A DNA stretch of 64,000 bases from contig OZ025875.1 of the NCBI GenBank assembly GCA_964019415.1, forward strand, positions 4,103,911-4,167,910, read 5' to 3'. This DNA is from Ianthella basta. Its lineage: Eukaryota > Porifera > Demospongiae > Verongiida > Ianthellidae. Of this stretch, positions 1 to 19,225 are shown piece after piece. The notes below the pieces were generated by a model, which saw only the letters and a program-made list of their open reading frames with translations, made no database searches and had not been told where the DNA came from. A program made the position numbers and the translations under genes. Positions within the stretch are counted from its first letter, which is position 1. The number at the start of each line of letters is the position of its first letter.

Positions 1-70
1 TTAATACACAGTTCTGTATGTATGCAAACGCTACACATGCATGTGTGTTAGATCGTATGCATGCAGACAG

Positions 71-1687
71 CTAGTTCATGCATGCCTTAAGGTGCTGGAC
101 TAGATCTTGTGCTGAAGGCCTCTTCTCTGGGTCCTCAGCTGTGCAGGCAGCATAGACTGCCCTCAGCGGGGAAGGAGTGGAGAGTGGAAGGCTCAAGTGA
201 CCAACACGAGGCAACTGACCAGTGATAACTTCCCACAGAATAATCCCAAAGCTCCATATGTCAATCTTCTCAGTTGCCCTCTTGCGATACACCACTTCGG
301 GAGCAGCCCATGCCACGGTGAACCCTTTCTGTGCCGTCATGTCAGATTCTGCCTTTGTGCGTGCCAGGCCTACATCCGCCAGCTTGGCAATGCCGTCTTG
401 AAGGAGAATGTTCGGGCTCTTAATGTCCCTGTGCACAACCAGAGGCTTGCGGGAGTGGAGGTAGTTGATCCCTGAAGCAATGCCCAGCGTCACCTCCCCA
501 CCATACACACCAGACCACTTGTACTGGTTGGTCAGCCGCCTGAGAGCAGTAAAGAGGTCCATTTGCATGAGTTCCGTCACCATGTAAACTGCAGATGGGT
601 CGATGCAGGCCCCGTAGAACTGCACAATGTGTCTGTGCCTCAGCTTGCTAATCATATCAATCTCCCTCTTAAACTGATCCACAAAGAAAGGGGAGTGGAG
701 GTGGACCACCTTCACAGCCACTTCGTCTACACCTCCCATTATAGCTTTATACACTACACCAAAGCCACCTTTACCAATGCTCCATAATTGTCCATCTGCC
801 CGTCTGCATACTTGAACATCTCCAGGGTTCAACTCCCAATCATAGGGTTGGGGGGTGGGCTGATTTTGTCTGGATGGCCCAGGTCTCCCGTGCTGCCGTG
901 GTGGAGAGATCTCCTCCCGCATGGGAGATCGGTTGAGTTGTCGCTCCACATCAGCATGTAGCTCTTCCCCAAGAGCAGACAGTGAGTTCTGAACACCTGC
1001 TTCTGGCGCTACTGGCTGGTGGCCAAACAGGCCCTTCACCTTCTCGTAACCCTTTTGAAGAAACCCGGGGACAATGGATGTTAGAGAAAGTGAGCTTCCT
1101 ACACCCTGTCCACTGGGAATTGGAGGCACACGGAAGGTGAACCCTGACCCACCAGACTGCTGCCTCCCTGTTGCCTCACCAACAGACATGCTACTCTCTA
1201 AATCAGACGGACTCTCCTCATCGCTTACAGCTAGGAGGTTGGCAGGTTGGTCTTGCCTGTCATCGACCAAAGCAGTGACTCGGGCTACTGGTCTTTGTCT
1301 TCCCTCACTAGAGGGCACACTGGAGTCCATATCGTCCTCTTGGCTGCATGGCGACTGCATCCTGTTGGACATCATGGTAGAGATTGCTATTCTTTCTTTC
1401 CTCCTCCTCTCCCTTACATCTCCAGACCTTTGTTGTGCTGGTGGAATTCGTCTGGGAACAGGCTTTGGTCTTGCGACAGCTGGTCTCCTCTGCACAGCAG
1501 GAGGCTTACGCTGAGGTTCAACACGAGGTTTCTTGGCAGCAGGATGGGAAATACCCTGTCCCACTCTCTTTTTCATAAGCTTCTTTTCATATAGAGGACG
1601 AGTGGTGGATGTGATGGGGCCTACTGACACCCCTGCTGCTCTGAGTTGCTCCAGCAACTCATCATTGGTTAACTGTGATACTGCCAT
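71..1687 (-). CDS. LEM-domain / TKL-type protein kinase fusion
   Basis: Seen: one uninterrupted frame of 538 codons. Residues 4-41 read as a LEM domain (LEQLRAAGVSVGP, then TTRPLYEKKL), the fold that binds the chromatin protein BAF in emerin, LAP2 and MAN1. Residues 45-290 are low-complexity, rich in Pro, Arg and Ser, with basic patches (AAKKPR; RERRRKER) that could be nuclear signals. Residues 295-538 are a kinase domain: glycine loop GKGGFGVV from 305, VAVK with Lys326, alpha-C Glu342, HRDIKSPN with Asp421, DVG at 438-440 in place of DFG, APE at 462-464, DIWSFG. HRDIKSPN and overall style point to the TKL group. There is no membrane segment, unlike most LEM proteins. The start chosen is the ATG at 1687, just after a splice acceptor in the 5' leader; a Met 14 codons upstream lies in that intron. 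Inferred role: a kinase brought to BAF or chromatin. I know of no described LEM-kinase protein. Confidence 0.88.
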   Translation of the reverse strand: MAVSQLTNDELLEQLRAAGVSVGPITSTTRPLYEKKLMKKRVGQGISHPAAKKPRVEPQRKPPAVQRRPAVARPKPVPRRIPPAQQRSGDVRERRRKERIAISTMMSNRMQSPCSQEDDMDSSVPSSEGRQRPVARVTALVDDRQDQPANLLAVSDEESPSDLESSMSVGEATGRQQSGGSGFTFRVPPIPSGQGVGSSLSLTSIVPGFLQKGYEKVKGLFGHQPVAPEAGVQNSLSALGEELHADVERQLNRSPMREEISPPRQHGRPGPSRQNQPTPQPYDWELNPGDVQVCRRADGQLWSIGKGGFGVVYKAIMGGVDEVAVKVVHLHSPFFVDQFKREIDMISKLRHRHIVQFYGACIDPSAVYMVTELMQMDLFTALRRLTNQYKWSGVYGGEVTLGIASGINYLHSRKPLVVHRDIKSPNILLQDGIAKLADVGLARTKAESDMTAQKGFTVAWAAPEVVYRKRATEKIDIWSFGIILWEVITGQLPRVGHLSLPLSTPSPLRAVYAACTAEDPEKRPSAQDLVQHLKACMN

Positions 1688-1928
1688 ATTCACCTGGAGC
1701 AAAATGCAAGAATACAGTAAAACATACACCTGTTGTAAGGTATTAAACAGCCATCAGTGTAGCTCGCCCGTTGAAGTCAGTTGATCCGCCACATACTCAA
1801 ATAACACATCTTCGCTACAAGGTGAATCAATGTCATAGGTTTTCAAGGCTCCGAAGTTTGAGAGAGAAACGTTTTCTTCATGATTAAAATTTTGCATACC
1901 AGTACTAGTAACAAACATACGACTTACC
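1688..1928 (-). other. 5' leader of the LEM-kinase gene, with one intron
   Basis: On the minus strand a strong donor (GTAAGT) follows position 1928 and a pyrimidine-rich acceptor ends at 1694, leaving a 6-base leader before the ATG. The upstream noncoding exon contains an ATG (Met-Ala-Leu-Arg-Ile) that is out of frame with the kinase after splicing, so it would act as a short upstream reading frame if transcribed. Confidence 0.6.
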
Positions 1929-2071
1929 AATTCGCAGAGCCATAGAAGGAGCTATGGCACAAAAGCATACGCGTTCGGTCACTGTTGCCCTCGGTAGACG
2001 CCTACACACAGCGGAAAGTCGGGAGTTTCCCCGCTCAATAGAGTAATATGATTGGTCACACCTTCGGCAAA
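1929..2071. promoter_or_regulatory. Shared promoter region, LEM-kinase / CCDC134
   Basis: The first exon of the LEM-kinase gene and the CCDC134 start codon point away from each other across about 140 bp, so both promoters must lie in or next to this interval. No TATA box is evident. The segment is richer in CpG than the neighbouring introns. Inferred from gene layout only. Confidence 0.55.
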
Positions 2072-5000
2072 ATGGGCAGGGTTCTACTCGTGATGCTACA
2101 CTGCTGCTTGCTATTGCTGGCGGTGTACGCGAGTACAGTGCTGAATGGCGCGAAAGAGGAAGAGAGCAGCAGCCCAGGACCTGTGGAAGACAAGGAATAT
2201 GTACTCTGTATCCACTCACTGGGGCAGCCTTGGGTCCGGTGTACTGTGGCAGTGGTGTCTAGTAGCTGCTGTAGGTCTGTCTAGCTGTGGATTCCTGTCA
2301 CTCCATCTTTTGGTTGCTGTCACGTACCACATGATAGAGGTGACAAGTGCAGGACAGCTAGTATGGCTTGCTAGACCATCCCAAATCAGCTCCAACATTG
2401 GAGACATGGAAGGATGAGGACCTTGCCTTTCGAATTCCACCCCCAGGCCTATCAGCACCTACACATAGGGGATCTATAAGCCAGAACAGTAAAACAGCTG
2501 AACTTGTCTCTTTACTTGGAAGTCCACTACAGTGGACATGTTGTATGTATGAAGAGGTTGGGTCAGATTGGTCAGCCAGGACCCAGTCCCACTTCCAGAC
2601 ACTATGTGTACATACATATATTATTGTACAATAGCCAGTGCTGGCGTCATAAACTGGACAGATAGGTCTGACTCGCAAGACTAGCACTAGATATGATAGT
2701 GGTGGGATGTCGGCTCTTCTGTGCATCTGGTCGTTAGCTCCACCAAGTGCAGTCCTTAGCTTGCACCCCACTCTGTTCAGTCACAAGGCTCTTCTTGCAC
2801 AAGCGCAAGGAGCAGTTGAAGGCAGCAGCCGAGCTGAGGGGGAAAGACGACTATGCAAAGCAGTATGAACTGGCAAAGACAATGCTGACCGCCATGTTCA
2901 AGGTACCTATCTCTTGTGTGTGTTGTGCTTCACGCAGCTCTCTGATCAGCCTAGCCTCATGTAGCTGACTGCTATTCCTGTCTCCATTTTTAATGCTGAT
3001 GTCATCACCTGAGCAATGATGTCAGCATATAAAATGGTAGTCTGATGTAGCCCAGACCCATGACAGCATACAAAGTGGAGGCTGGAAGTGGTCTGGCTTG
3101 AGACTAATGAAATGGAGGCTGGAATGGCAGTTGACTACGAGAGACTAGGCCAGCCCCAGTGTTCAGCTCCATACGTATGTATCTACATACACGTATGCAA
3201 AGATGTAGTAAGCAATGTTGCTGTTGGTGATGTGAAGCTAGCATCATGTTGACTTGGTCTTCTTGAAGAGTACTTATGTCCTAGGTGACCAATGCCAATG
3301 CACTCTATGTACGTCCATTCTCTGAATTTGGAAAAGAAGCTCCTTCTCTTTTCTACTCTCTTCTCTTTTGTACTTCAGGTATTGGTGGAGTCGTGGACAA
3401 CAGTGAATGAGACAGGCCTCAAGCCTCCTCAGCAGGTGCTGCCAGATGACCCAAAGTCCAAGGAAGGTACGTGGAGGAGAAGGCATGCTTGGACAATATC
3501 ACAGTGCAGGGCCGTAGCACCCAGTCCGGCCGGTCCAGCCATGGCTGGACCGGTTTTTGCTGCTGGAACAAAAATTCTAAATATTGAAGATATGCATTTA
3601 AAACACACTTTCAAATTGGGAGGGGGGGTACTGGCCTAAGGTTAAACAACGTTCTGAAAACAGAGTGGTCTTGTTACAGTGTTGCAGGGGTTAGTTTGAA
3701 CAAGGAATACCCAGATACTTAGTCCTCTAACCAACCTTAACGCCAGCAGCCATTTTACGGATGTCGCATGACGTTTTTTGACGTTTTCTGATACATAAAA
3801 TGGTGTGTTAATCGATCACCATGCAAAATCAGACAGCACGGTAGCGCTTCAGCCATGTACAGCGGATTTATGCAACCTTGCAACAGTTCCCACGCCATGG
3901 ACAGTTGTTACCTGGGATACGGACTGGTACTGTAGTCACCTATTATATATCACCTGTTCGTATCCTAGGTAACGACTACCCAGGTGTGGGAACTGTTGCA
4001 AGGTTGCATAAATCCGCTGTACATGGATGTATGCATGCAGCATGGTGGTATATATTTGTACATGGGAACATGTACGTACGTAGCTTGAATGGGCATATGC
4101 ATGCAATAGGATACGTAGTCTCCTGTGGCAACCCTAGCTATTGCACACTCACATGTACACTTGCACTATAATACGCAGGCGGAGAAACAGGGGATGGTAG
4201 CAAGACTCCAAGCGCGGCAAAATGTAGGCAGATGTAGGGATGGTGAAAACGCATTCAAAGTCAGCGCATGTTAATGACCTGGGTTTTGCATGGACCAGCC
4301 CTCCTTGTTGCATGGACCGGCTGGCCCCCCTCTTTGCATGGACCAGCCCTCCTCCTGATTTTGGAGGAAACATTTTTACACACCCTTTGCATTGATGATG
4401 TCTTCTAGTCAAGGGAAGGAGAGATTTGTGCTGCCTAGCATCAGAGAGACAGCCGAAAAAACACTAGATTTCAATTTTTAATGCGCTATCTTCTTATTTC
4501 AATGCATTGTATTACCTGTTACATGGCACTTGATCGCCTTTCCTGCTGTAAGTGCCTGTTGGTCTATGTTACATTTAATCATACTCATTGAAGTGTTGAT
4601 GGGCCTAGAATTGCTCCAAAAGTACTCACAGAACATCTAAATTTCTAACTTTTCCTGGGGGGCATGCCCCCAGCCCCCCTAGTTTCGGTCACGTCATCTA
4701 TGGCCTGACCGGTTTTATCTTGGTGCTACAGCCCTGCAGTGTTATGGGCTTGAGAGCATATGTACTCCACAGCTTAGTACAGTAGATGGGACAGTAAATA
4801 TGTACTAATAAATATTGAATAAGGATAGCATCGCATAAATTACTCTGAATTTACTAACAGTATAATAATTATGTATAATTATTGGAGAGTGTTGAAATTG
4901 TTTAAGGCACTGGCGGCGTGCAATGAATTGTAAAAAGAGTCTGTTTTGTGTGAGGCACACAGTCACTGCACCAGATGTGAGGTCATGACATGTTACAGAC

Positions 5001-7092
5001 TGTGCCACATGCCAAGCACTCTCCTCTGTGGCTCCTCCTCCTCCTCTGTGTCTCCTATTTCTCTGTGTCTCCTCCTCTGTGTCTCCTCCTCCTCTCTGTC
5101 TCCTCCTCCTCCTCTGTGTCTCCTCCTCCTCTGTGTCTCCTCCTCCTCTGTGTCTCCTCCTCCTTCTCTGTGTCTCCTCCTCCTCTGTGTCTCCTCCTCT
5201 GTGTCTCCTCCTCCTCCTCTGTGTCTCCTCCTCCTCTGTGTCTCCTCCTCCTCTGTGTCTCCTCCTCCTCCTCTGTGTCTCCTCCTCCTCCTCTGTGTCT
5301 CCTCATCCTCCTCTGTGTCTCCTCCTCCTCTGTGTCTCCTCATCCTCCTCTGTGTCTCCTCCTTCTCTGTGTCTCCTCCTCCTCTGTGTCTCCTCCTCCT
5401 CTTCTGTGTCTCCTCCTCCTCCTCTGTGTCTCCTCCTCCTCCTCTGTGTCTCCTCATCCTCCTCTGTGTCTCCTCCTCCTCCTCTGTGTCTCCTCCTCCT
5501 CTGTGTCTCCTCCTCCTCCTCTGTGTCTCCTCCTCCTCCTCCTCTGTGTCTCCTCATCCTCCTCTGTGTCTCCTCCTCCTCCTCTGTGTCTCCTCCTCCT
5601 CCTCTGTGTCTCCTCCTCCTCCTCTGTGTCTCCTCCTCCTCCTCTGTGTCTCCTCCTCCTCCTCCTCCTTCTCCTCCTCCTCTGTGTCTTCTCCTCCTCC
5701 TCTGTGTCTCCTCCTCCTCCTCCTCCTCCTCCTCTGTGTCTCCTTCTCCTCTGTGTCTCCTTCTCCTCTGTGTCTCCTCCTTCTCCTCTGTGTCTGTCTA
5801 GTGGTCAGCTCAGTGTTGGAGGTGACTGCGTTCATTGGAGACCTAGCTATACAGCTACCAGAGATAACAAGAAGTGTAAGTCATCAGCACACTGGCACAT
5901 TTGTGTTGGGTACATGCTGGGTAAGATGTAACAGCCTATAGCTGTGCACTGTTCCGTCACTCCATTGCATGGTGCAGTGGTTTCTGAATCACTTTTGTCA
6001 GTGTATGGAAAAGGCTTTTGGATTTCACAGCTGTGAGTGCTTTGTACTCATTCAAGCGATTCCAAAGGCTTGTTCCCTTTGTACACTGACAAGTGAGTCA
6101 GGATCTGCTGTGAATGTGTGGCTGTACCATACCATTATGGGATGGTCGTCAAACAGTAGCACCTTATCTGTAATGTGCACTTCCCTTTCAATGGAATTGG
6201 CTAATTCAATATTTTGTGTGATTTAGTTCAAAGAGGTTGACAGATGGGACCAGACGTATTGGTTTGCTTACTTCACAGTATTGCATGTGCCCTTGTTACA
6301 CAGCGTACCTATCCAGGTTAGCCGACTGAGTAGTGGAGGGTGGAAGGGCATGGCCTTGGAGGTGGCTGCTTCCTCCCGCTCGCTCACTTGTTCAGCTGTC
6401 CTGGATGTGGTGATGGCCAGTTCCATGTTGTGCTCACAGGTGCCTAAGCCCTTATTGGGCTAATGCAATGTTTCCATAATGCTATGCCCTGAGGACAGGC
6501 GTCGCTCAGTAGCTTCGTATGCATAAGTGCAGTCAGTGATTGGGGGAGGTAATGACTTTAGAGTAGGCAACATCGCATTAGCTCTTTCTTGCCCGTTCCA
6601 CCCTTGTGGCTGAGGCTCTCTTGAGGATAGCCTTTTCAAGCCAGGAGAAGGTATGTACATAGCATGCAGGACATTTACACAACTGTTCTATTTGTCGTCT
6701 GATAATGTCATACTTCGAAAGAGCTGCCCCACCAGTATTTTGAATACTGGCCACAGGAGTTACTACACTGTACGCAGACATCCTGTATGTGTGTATGCAT
6801 TACTGGATTAGTTGACTACTGTGTGTAGTGCCCCTCTGTTTGAGGTGCTCTTTATGGTGGTTTGTGATGTGTCCTGTGTGTGTGTGTGTGTGTGCAGATA
6901 TTCAAAAGGAACAAGCCGTGGAAGCCAGTGTTGGTGTGGTCTGTTGACTTCTGTAACAGCAGCAGTGTCTATCAGGACAGCAGCACACACTCACTGCATT
7001 TGAGATTGGTTAGAGGTTGTGTGTGTGGGAGGCGTGGGGGGTGTTGTGTGTGTGTGCGTGCGTGTGTGTGTGTGTGTGTGTGCGTGTGTGTG

Positions 7093-7169
<77 letters not shown>

Positions 7170-7662
7170 CCTTGGGCACTCTTCATTCCCATCACACAAG
7201 TACAAACTAAATCCATTCCCTGTACATTCTTTATCACATCTTTAGCTTGCTCAAGAGATTGGTCTGGCCCCTGATGATCCCAACTTACTGAACCCGTACA
7301 GGTCACAGCAGGTCAGACAGCACACAGCACACACATCTGCATGCCCTAGGAACATGAGGGCAGACACTGGACCACTTGCACCCTAAGGTACACTGCCATG
7401 GTGTGCACAGTTTAACCAAACCAGTCGCAATCGTGTGTCATGTGACCTCACCACTCCCACTGGTGTCCACTGGTAGATGTGCTGTGGCTCACTGTGGCTG
7501 GTGTGTGAAGAAACCATTTTTAGTTTATGTGATGTGTGATGTTGTGGATGTCTCCCTCAGGAGGATGTTCCTGTTGTTAAGGAGAACTCAAAGAAGAGAA
7601 AGGAGAGACCAAAGAGAGAACGGGGCCCCAGGTTGAGGGGAGCAAGGCAGACTGAACTATGA
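2072..7662 (+). CDS. CCDC134: CCDC134 homologue (ER-resident secretory protein)
   Basis: Seven coding exons: 2072-2207 (donor tentative), 2781-2902, 3379-3466, 5802-5875, 6898-7008, 7246-7311, 7561-7662. All phases agree and give 232 residues; human CCDC134 has 229. The N-terminus is a signal peptide (GRVLLVMLHCCLLLLAVYA). Diagnostic matches to the human protein as I remember it: KRKEQL followed by a helix ending LTAMFK, EVTAFIGDLAIQLP, VLVWSVDFCNSS, LAQEIGL and a basic tail ending RQTEL (human QSEL), an ER-retention-like C-terminus. CCDC134 acts in the secretory pathway, where it supports HSP90B1 (GRP94) function and bone and tissue development in vertebrates. Intron 3 carries an inverted-repeat element and a 770-bp minisatellite. 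Head-to-head with the LEM-kinase, tail-to-tail with RPL9. The exon 1 donor is the weakest point of the model. Confidence 0.88.
3853..4026. repeat. 174-bp foldback element
   Basis: Two arms of about 39 bp are perfect reverse complements (CCATGTACAGCGGATTTATG at the left, its complement at 4007-4026), with a second inner pair (GTTACCTGGGATACG / CGTATCCTAGGTAAC). The whole could form a long hairpin. Nested in the 3507-4736 element. Confidence 0.85.
4030..4395. repeat. Fragment of the long-TIR repeat family (see 21713-22947)
   Basis: Shares its order of sequence blocks with 22545-22947, including GCAGGCGGAGAAACAGGGGA, CAGATGTAGGGATGGTG and GGAAACATTTTTACACACCC at the right end. It is the right half of that element, placed inside the CCDC134 intron. 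Confidence 0.75.
5029..5795. repeat. CTCCTCCTCTGTGTCT minisatellite
   Basis: Some 770 bp of tandem units built from two or three CTC/CTCCTC steps followed by CTGTGTCT. Unit length varies by threes. As a result several frames stay open on both strands (Ser/Pro/Leu/Cys-Val on plus, Arg/Gly/Glu-Asp-Thr on minus), but these are products of the repeat. It ends directly in front of CCDC134 exon 4, whose acceptor (GTCTGTCTAG) derives from the last unit. Confidence 0.95.
7031..7168. repeat. (TG)n microsatellite in CCDC134 intron 5
   Basis: Long TG tract with a few TGCG interruptions, starting about 22 bp after exon 5. Poly-Cys-Val and Thr-His frames over it are not genes. Confidence 0.97.
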
Positions 7663-8139
7663 CATTGTGTACATTAACAAATCAAGCATCTGATCCCAAG
7701 TTTGTGTGTTTGCAGTCACATGTACGTATGTTTCTTGCCATAGCACACATGATACCATCTGTGTTAGCAGCCATGGCCTTGGCCTTTGGCAACACAAAGC
7801 ATTCTGTGCGGAAGCCATGTTTGCAGATGCAGTGGCGTCATAACATTGCTGGCACCAGATTCACCCTGCATGCATGGGCATGTGGATTGGTTGAGGCATG
7901 TTCACACCACACCCGTAATGTGCTTTGAATTCACTCCTGATATGTATAGTGTGTTCGCACCTTCCTGAATGTTAGGGCCCACATCTACCTCACACTCCAG
8001 CATTACTACACATTCCATTGTACGAATTCTGACTCACATGCAATTTCTACAGAATGACCTTATTTTTGTTAATTTCACAAATGACAACAATTCATCACAA
8101 GTTACACAACTCTGCATTGAATAGCAAATGTCATTGTTT
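7663..8139. other. Gene-free interval between CCDC134 and RPL9 3' ends
   Basis: Holds the 3' untranslated regions of two convergent genes. I see no further coding signal or repeat in it. Confidence 0.6.
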
Positions 8140-8617
8140 CTACTCGTCAACTGCCTCCACTGTGGTCTTCTCTGAGACGTAGATGCCATCCAAGAACTTT
8201 CTAATGTCCTTTTTCCGCACCAGCACTGATTGGTGAATGAGTGCAGCTGCAGGGAGAGACAGAAGGCAGTCTGGTGCATACTGTGTTGTTTGCATGCGCG
8301 TGTGGTGGGGGAAGGGGCAGTATCCATGAAGGGTACGGAGGAAGAAGTAGGATCATGCAGACACACACATCCTTTCCTGTCACATCTACACTGAGAGATG
8401 CTCGTACAGATGCTATTGTATACCTAGTACATTACTACACATGTAGTGTTGATCAAGTGTCCACTCACCTGAGGAGGATACCAGCTCCAGGTCATTTCCC
8501 CGCACTTGAATCTCATCCTTGTTCCCAGTAGGTTCACACACCACACCTGGTCTCATACTGACCTACAGCAAAAATAGCAGAACTTTCATGTATATAGCAC
8601 CACATACACATGAATAC

Positions 8618-8679
<62 letters not shown>

Positions 8680-9517
8680 GGACACCATACACGGATGCCG
8701 CACACACCCTTGATGCACCACAGTCCATACACAGCACAGGTAACTGCAGCACAATCTACTAAAATGCCAACAACACCATGAACGATTTCACACCTTTCTC
8801 ATCTGCTTCTGTCCTAGGAAGTTTCTGATCTCGACCAATGTACCAGCATTGCTGGTGGTGATGTTGATGGGGAAGTGAGCATACACGGCTCGCATCTTGT
8901 AGCGAAACCCCTGCAGTAGGGGGGGGAGGAGGGAGTAAGCAGTGACGTATGGGGACTTGGGGGAAGAGAGGGCGAAATGATGAGAAAATGAGTATGAGAG
9001 GGAGGGGGGGAATGACAGTGACAATGATACCCAAACACCCGATCGCACTTACTACCCCCCCCCCCCCACACACACACACCGGCAAGCAGCCCCACTCACG
9101 AATAAAACGCCCTTGAACATGTTCTCAATATGACTGGCAATAGTGTTCACTCCAGCCACCTGCTTCCTTCCAGCGAACCAAACTTGTATTCTGATGGTAC
9201 TCCTGTCCAGCATCTCCATCTCCAGGGAGGAGTGACCAAAGTTCTTCTCCAAAGTGCCCCTTGGCCCCTCCACCTTGATGGAACGGCCCTTTAGGACAAC
9301 AGTCACTGCACGGGGTACAACCAGTGAAACAGTGAGCATGAAACTTCATTCACTGGCGTAAGGAAGGCAACTACAATGGTGGTTAATATTATGTCGTCCG
9401 CGAAATGAGTATTACCACGAATACCTTGGTACCGGAGGATTCCTGTGCATACCTCCTACAACTATACTCACCTTTACTGGGAACCTTGATTACTTTACTT
9501 GACTGTAAGGTCTTCAT
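8140..9517 (-). CDS. RPL9: 60S ribosomal protein L9 (uL6)
   Basis: Five coding exons on the minus strand: 9517-9472, 9305-9100, 8910-8794, 8562-8469, 8246-8140. Phases agree and give 189 residues (human RPL9 192). Family blocks are clear: MKTL start, [64 protein letters not shown], ending AVDE. uL6 binds 25S/28S rRNA near the sarcin-ricin loop and the factor-binding site of the large subunit. Just upstream of the ATG the sense strand has CTTCTCTTTTCTC followed by TAG; this could be a 5' terminal oligopyrimidine start or a splice acceptor for a leader intron, and the sequence alone does not decide. A TG tract (sense strand) lies in intron 3. Divergent from RING protein A. Confidence 0.97.
8619..8671. 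repeat. (CA)n microsatellite in RPL9 intron 3
   Basis: CA tract on the plus strand, TG on the RPL9 sense strand, about 60 bp upstream of the exon 4 acceptor. Confidence 0.95.
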
Positions 9518-9854
9518 CGTACTAGAGAAAAGAGAAGATTGGCAATACAAAATGGCTCCATGCGCACACGTGGTCACCATGAACAACTTCATTCACTTCA
9601 GTAACGGTTTCGCCAATTCCATTCACCACATAAAACAACTGACATAAAGTGTTAGCAGAATAAGACAATACAAATATCGCCACGGCCAGTGGAGAGGAAG
9701 ATTACAGTGATGCCTACCTGGAGTTTGCTGGAAACTCGAGCGTACCAGACAATGTGGGAATGAGCATGCGCAGTGCAGCAAATGATTACGCAACAGCTCG
9801 GTCTAAATAAACATTGATTGAGTCCGGCACCTTGGACGGTGAGAGAGTACCAGG
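9518..9854. promoter_or_regulatory. Shared promoter region, RPL9 / RING protein A
   Basis: The two start codons face away from each other across 337 bp. A possible leader-exon donor for RPL9 (CTCCAG then GTAGGC on the minus strand) lies near 9715. No TATA element stands out. Confidence 0.5.
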
Positions 9855-18282
<8,428 letters not shown>

Positions 18283-19119
18283 ATTACCACCCTTGCTCCT
18301 GAGGCGGCTGTAACAGATTAATTGTATACTCAAGCGAACCTTTTTGATGTTTAATTTGTTGTTTTGTACACAGCCTCTTGTTATGGTAGTCTCTTCTCTG
18401 TTTGATTCCATATGCATATATAATTATAAGCACTTTACTGACAAGCATTAATTTTTCATACTTAATTACATGTACTGTACCCTGAGGCAATTGATATTCA
18501 TATGGCACACTTGTGTGGTGTCAGCCAATTTCAGGGGCGGATTTGGAGGAGGAGGGTGGGAGGGGCTGGGGGTTCTGTGATGCCCTATAGCTCCCCCCCC
18601 CCATGGCCTAGACCCTGAGATGTTAACAGCAGATCTATAGCTATAGAAAATGCATTAAACAGGATTTAGGGCATATAATTATGAAGTTATGAATCAATGC
18701 AAACTATAATGGCATAGTTGTCTTGCCTTAAACCTGCCCACTGCATGTGATTGTATAGTAGTCCAATATGCCAAAATTTGCTTTAAATTTACTTCATAGC
18801 CTCTGGCAGCCTTTTTCTGACATAGCTTGTGTTATGCAATCAAGATGGGCACTCTGGCATGTGAAGTGTAGTAACTCAATGAAATTACATCCTTTTTTAG
18901 ATCAAGAGAGATGCAATATATAGAAAGATGCCAAAACCAGCAGAATCAAATGAGGATTGTAATTAAGAAGACAACTAAGCTGCCAAACAAGTACCTGGCA
19001 AAATGGACTTGTTACAGTTCTTTTCTGGAAGCTCAAGTAGGCAGCTGACAGACCCTTTAACTAGCTAGTGTTTGTTCATTGTACTGGCCACTTCGTCAGC
19101 ACTATACTCACTTGTTTAT

Positions 19120-19205
19120 AGTATAGTATATTATAGTATAGTATACTATAGTATAGTATAGTATAGTATAGTATAGTATAGTATAGCATAGTATAGTATT
19201 ATAAT
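19120..19205. repeat. (TATAG)n microsatellite
   Basis: Tandem 5-bp units, about sixteen, slightly degenerate at both ends. Confidence 0.95.
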
Positions 19206-19225
19206 GTATATTATATACTATAGTA

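Larger units (their letters stand above)
3507..4736. mobile_element. Non-autonomous TIR element, hAT-like ends
   Basis: Ends are inverted repeats: CAGGGCCGTAGCACC on the left and GGTGCTACAGCCCTG on the right, flanked by CAGTG on both sides (3502-3506 and 4737-4741), which I read as a 5-bp target duplication. The 1230-bp interior has no transposase frame. It contains two other repeats: a perfect foldback at 3853-4026 and a fragment of a dispersed family at about 4030-4395. The CAGGG start recalls hAT elements, but a 5-bp duplication is short for that group (usually 8), so the superfamily is uncertain. It sits in intron 3 of CCDC134. Confidence 0.7.

Noticed and set aside
1074-1594. Plus-strand frames opposite the LEM-kinase
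   Set aside because: Shadows of a clear coding region on the other strand.
4946-5941. Long frames of Ser/Pro/Leu or Arg/Gly/Glu repeats on both strands
   Set aside because: All come from one trinucleotide-based tandem array; several frames are open at once and codon content is just the repeat.
5969-6660. Frames of 60-85 residues in CCDC134 intron 4
   Set aside because: No family resemblance, not needed for the CCDC134 model, and phases do not fit.
6972-7306. Thr-His and Cys-Val frames here and at other (CA)n tracts
   Set aside because: Microsatellite translations with no unique sequence.
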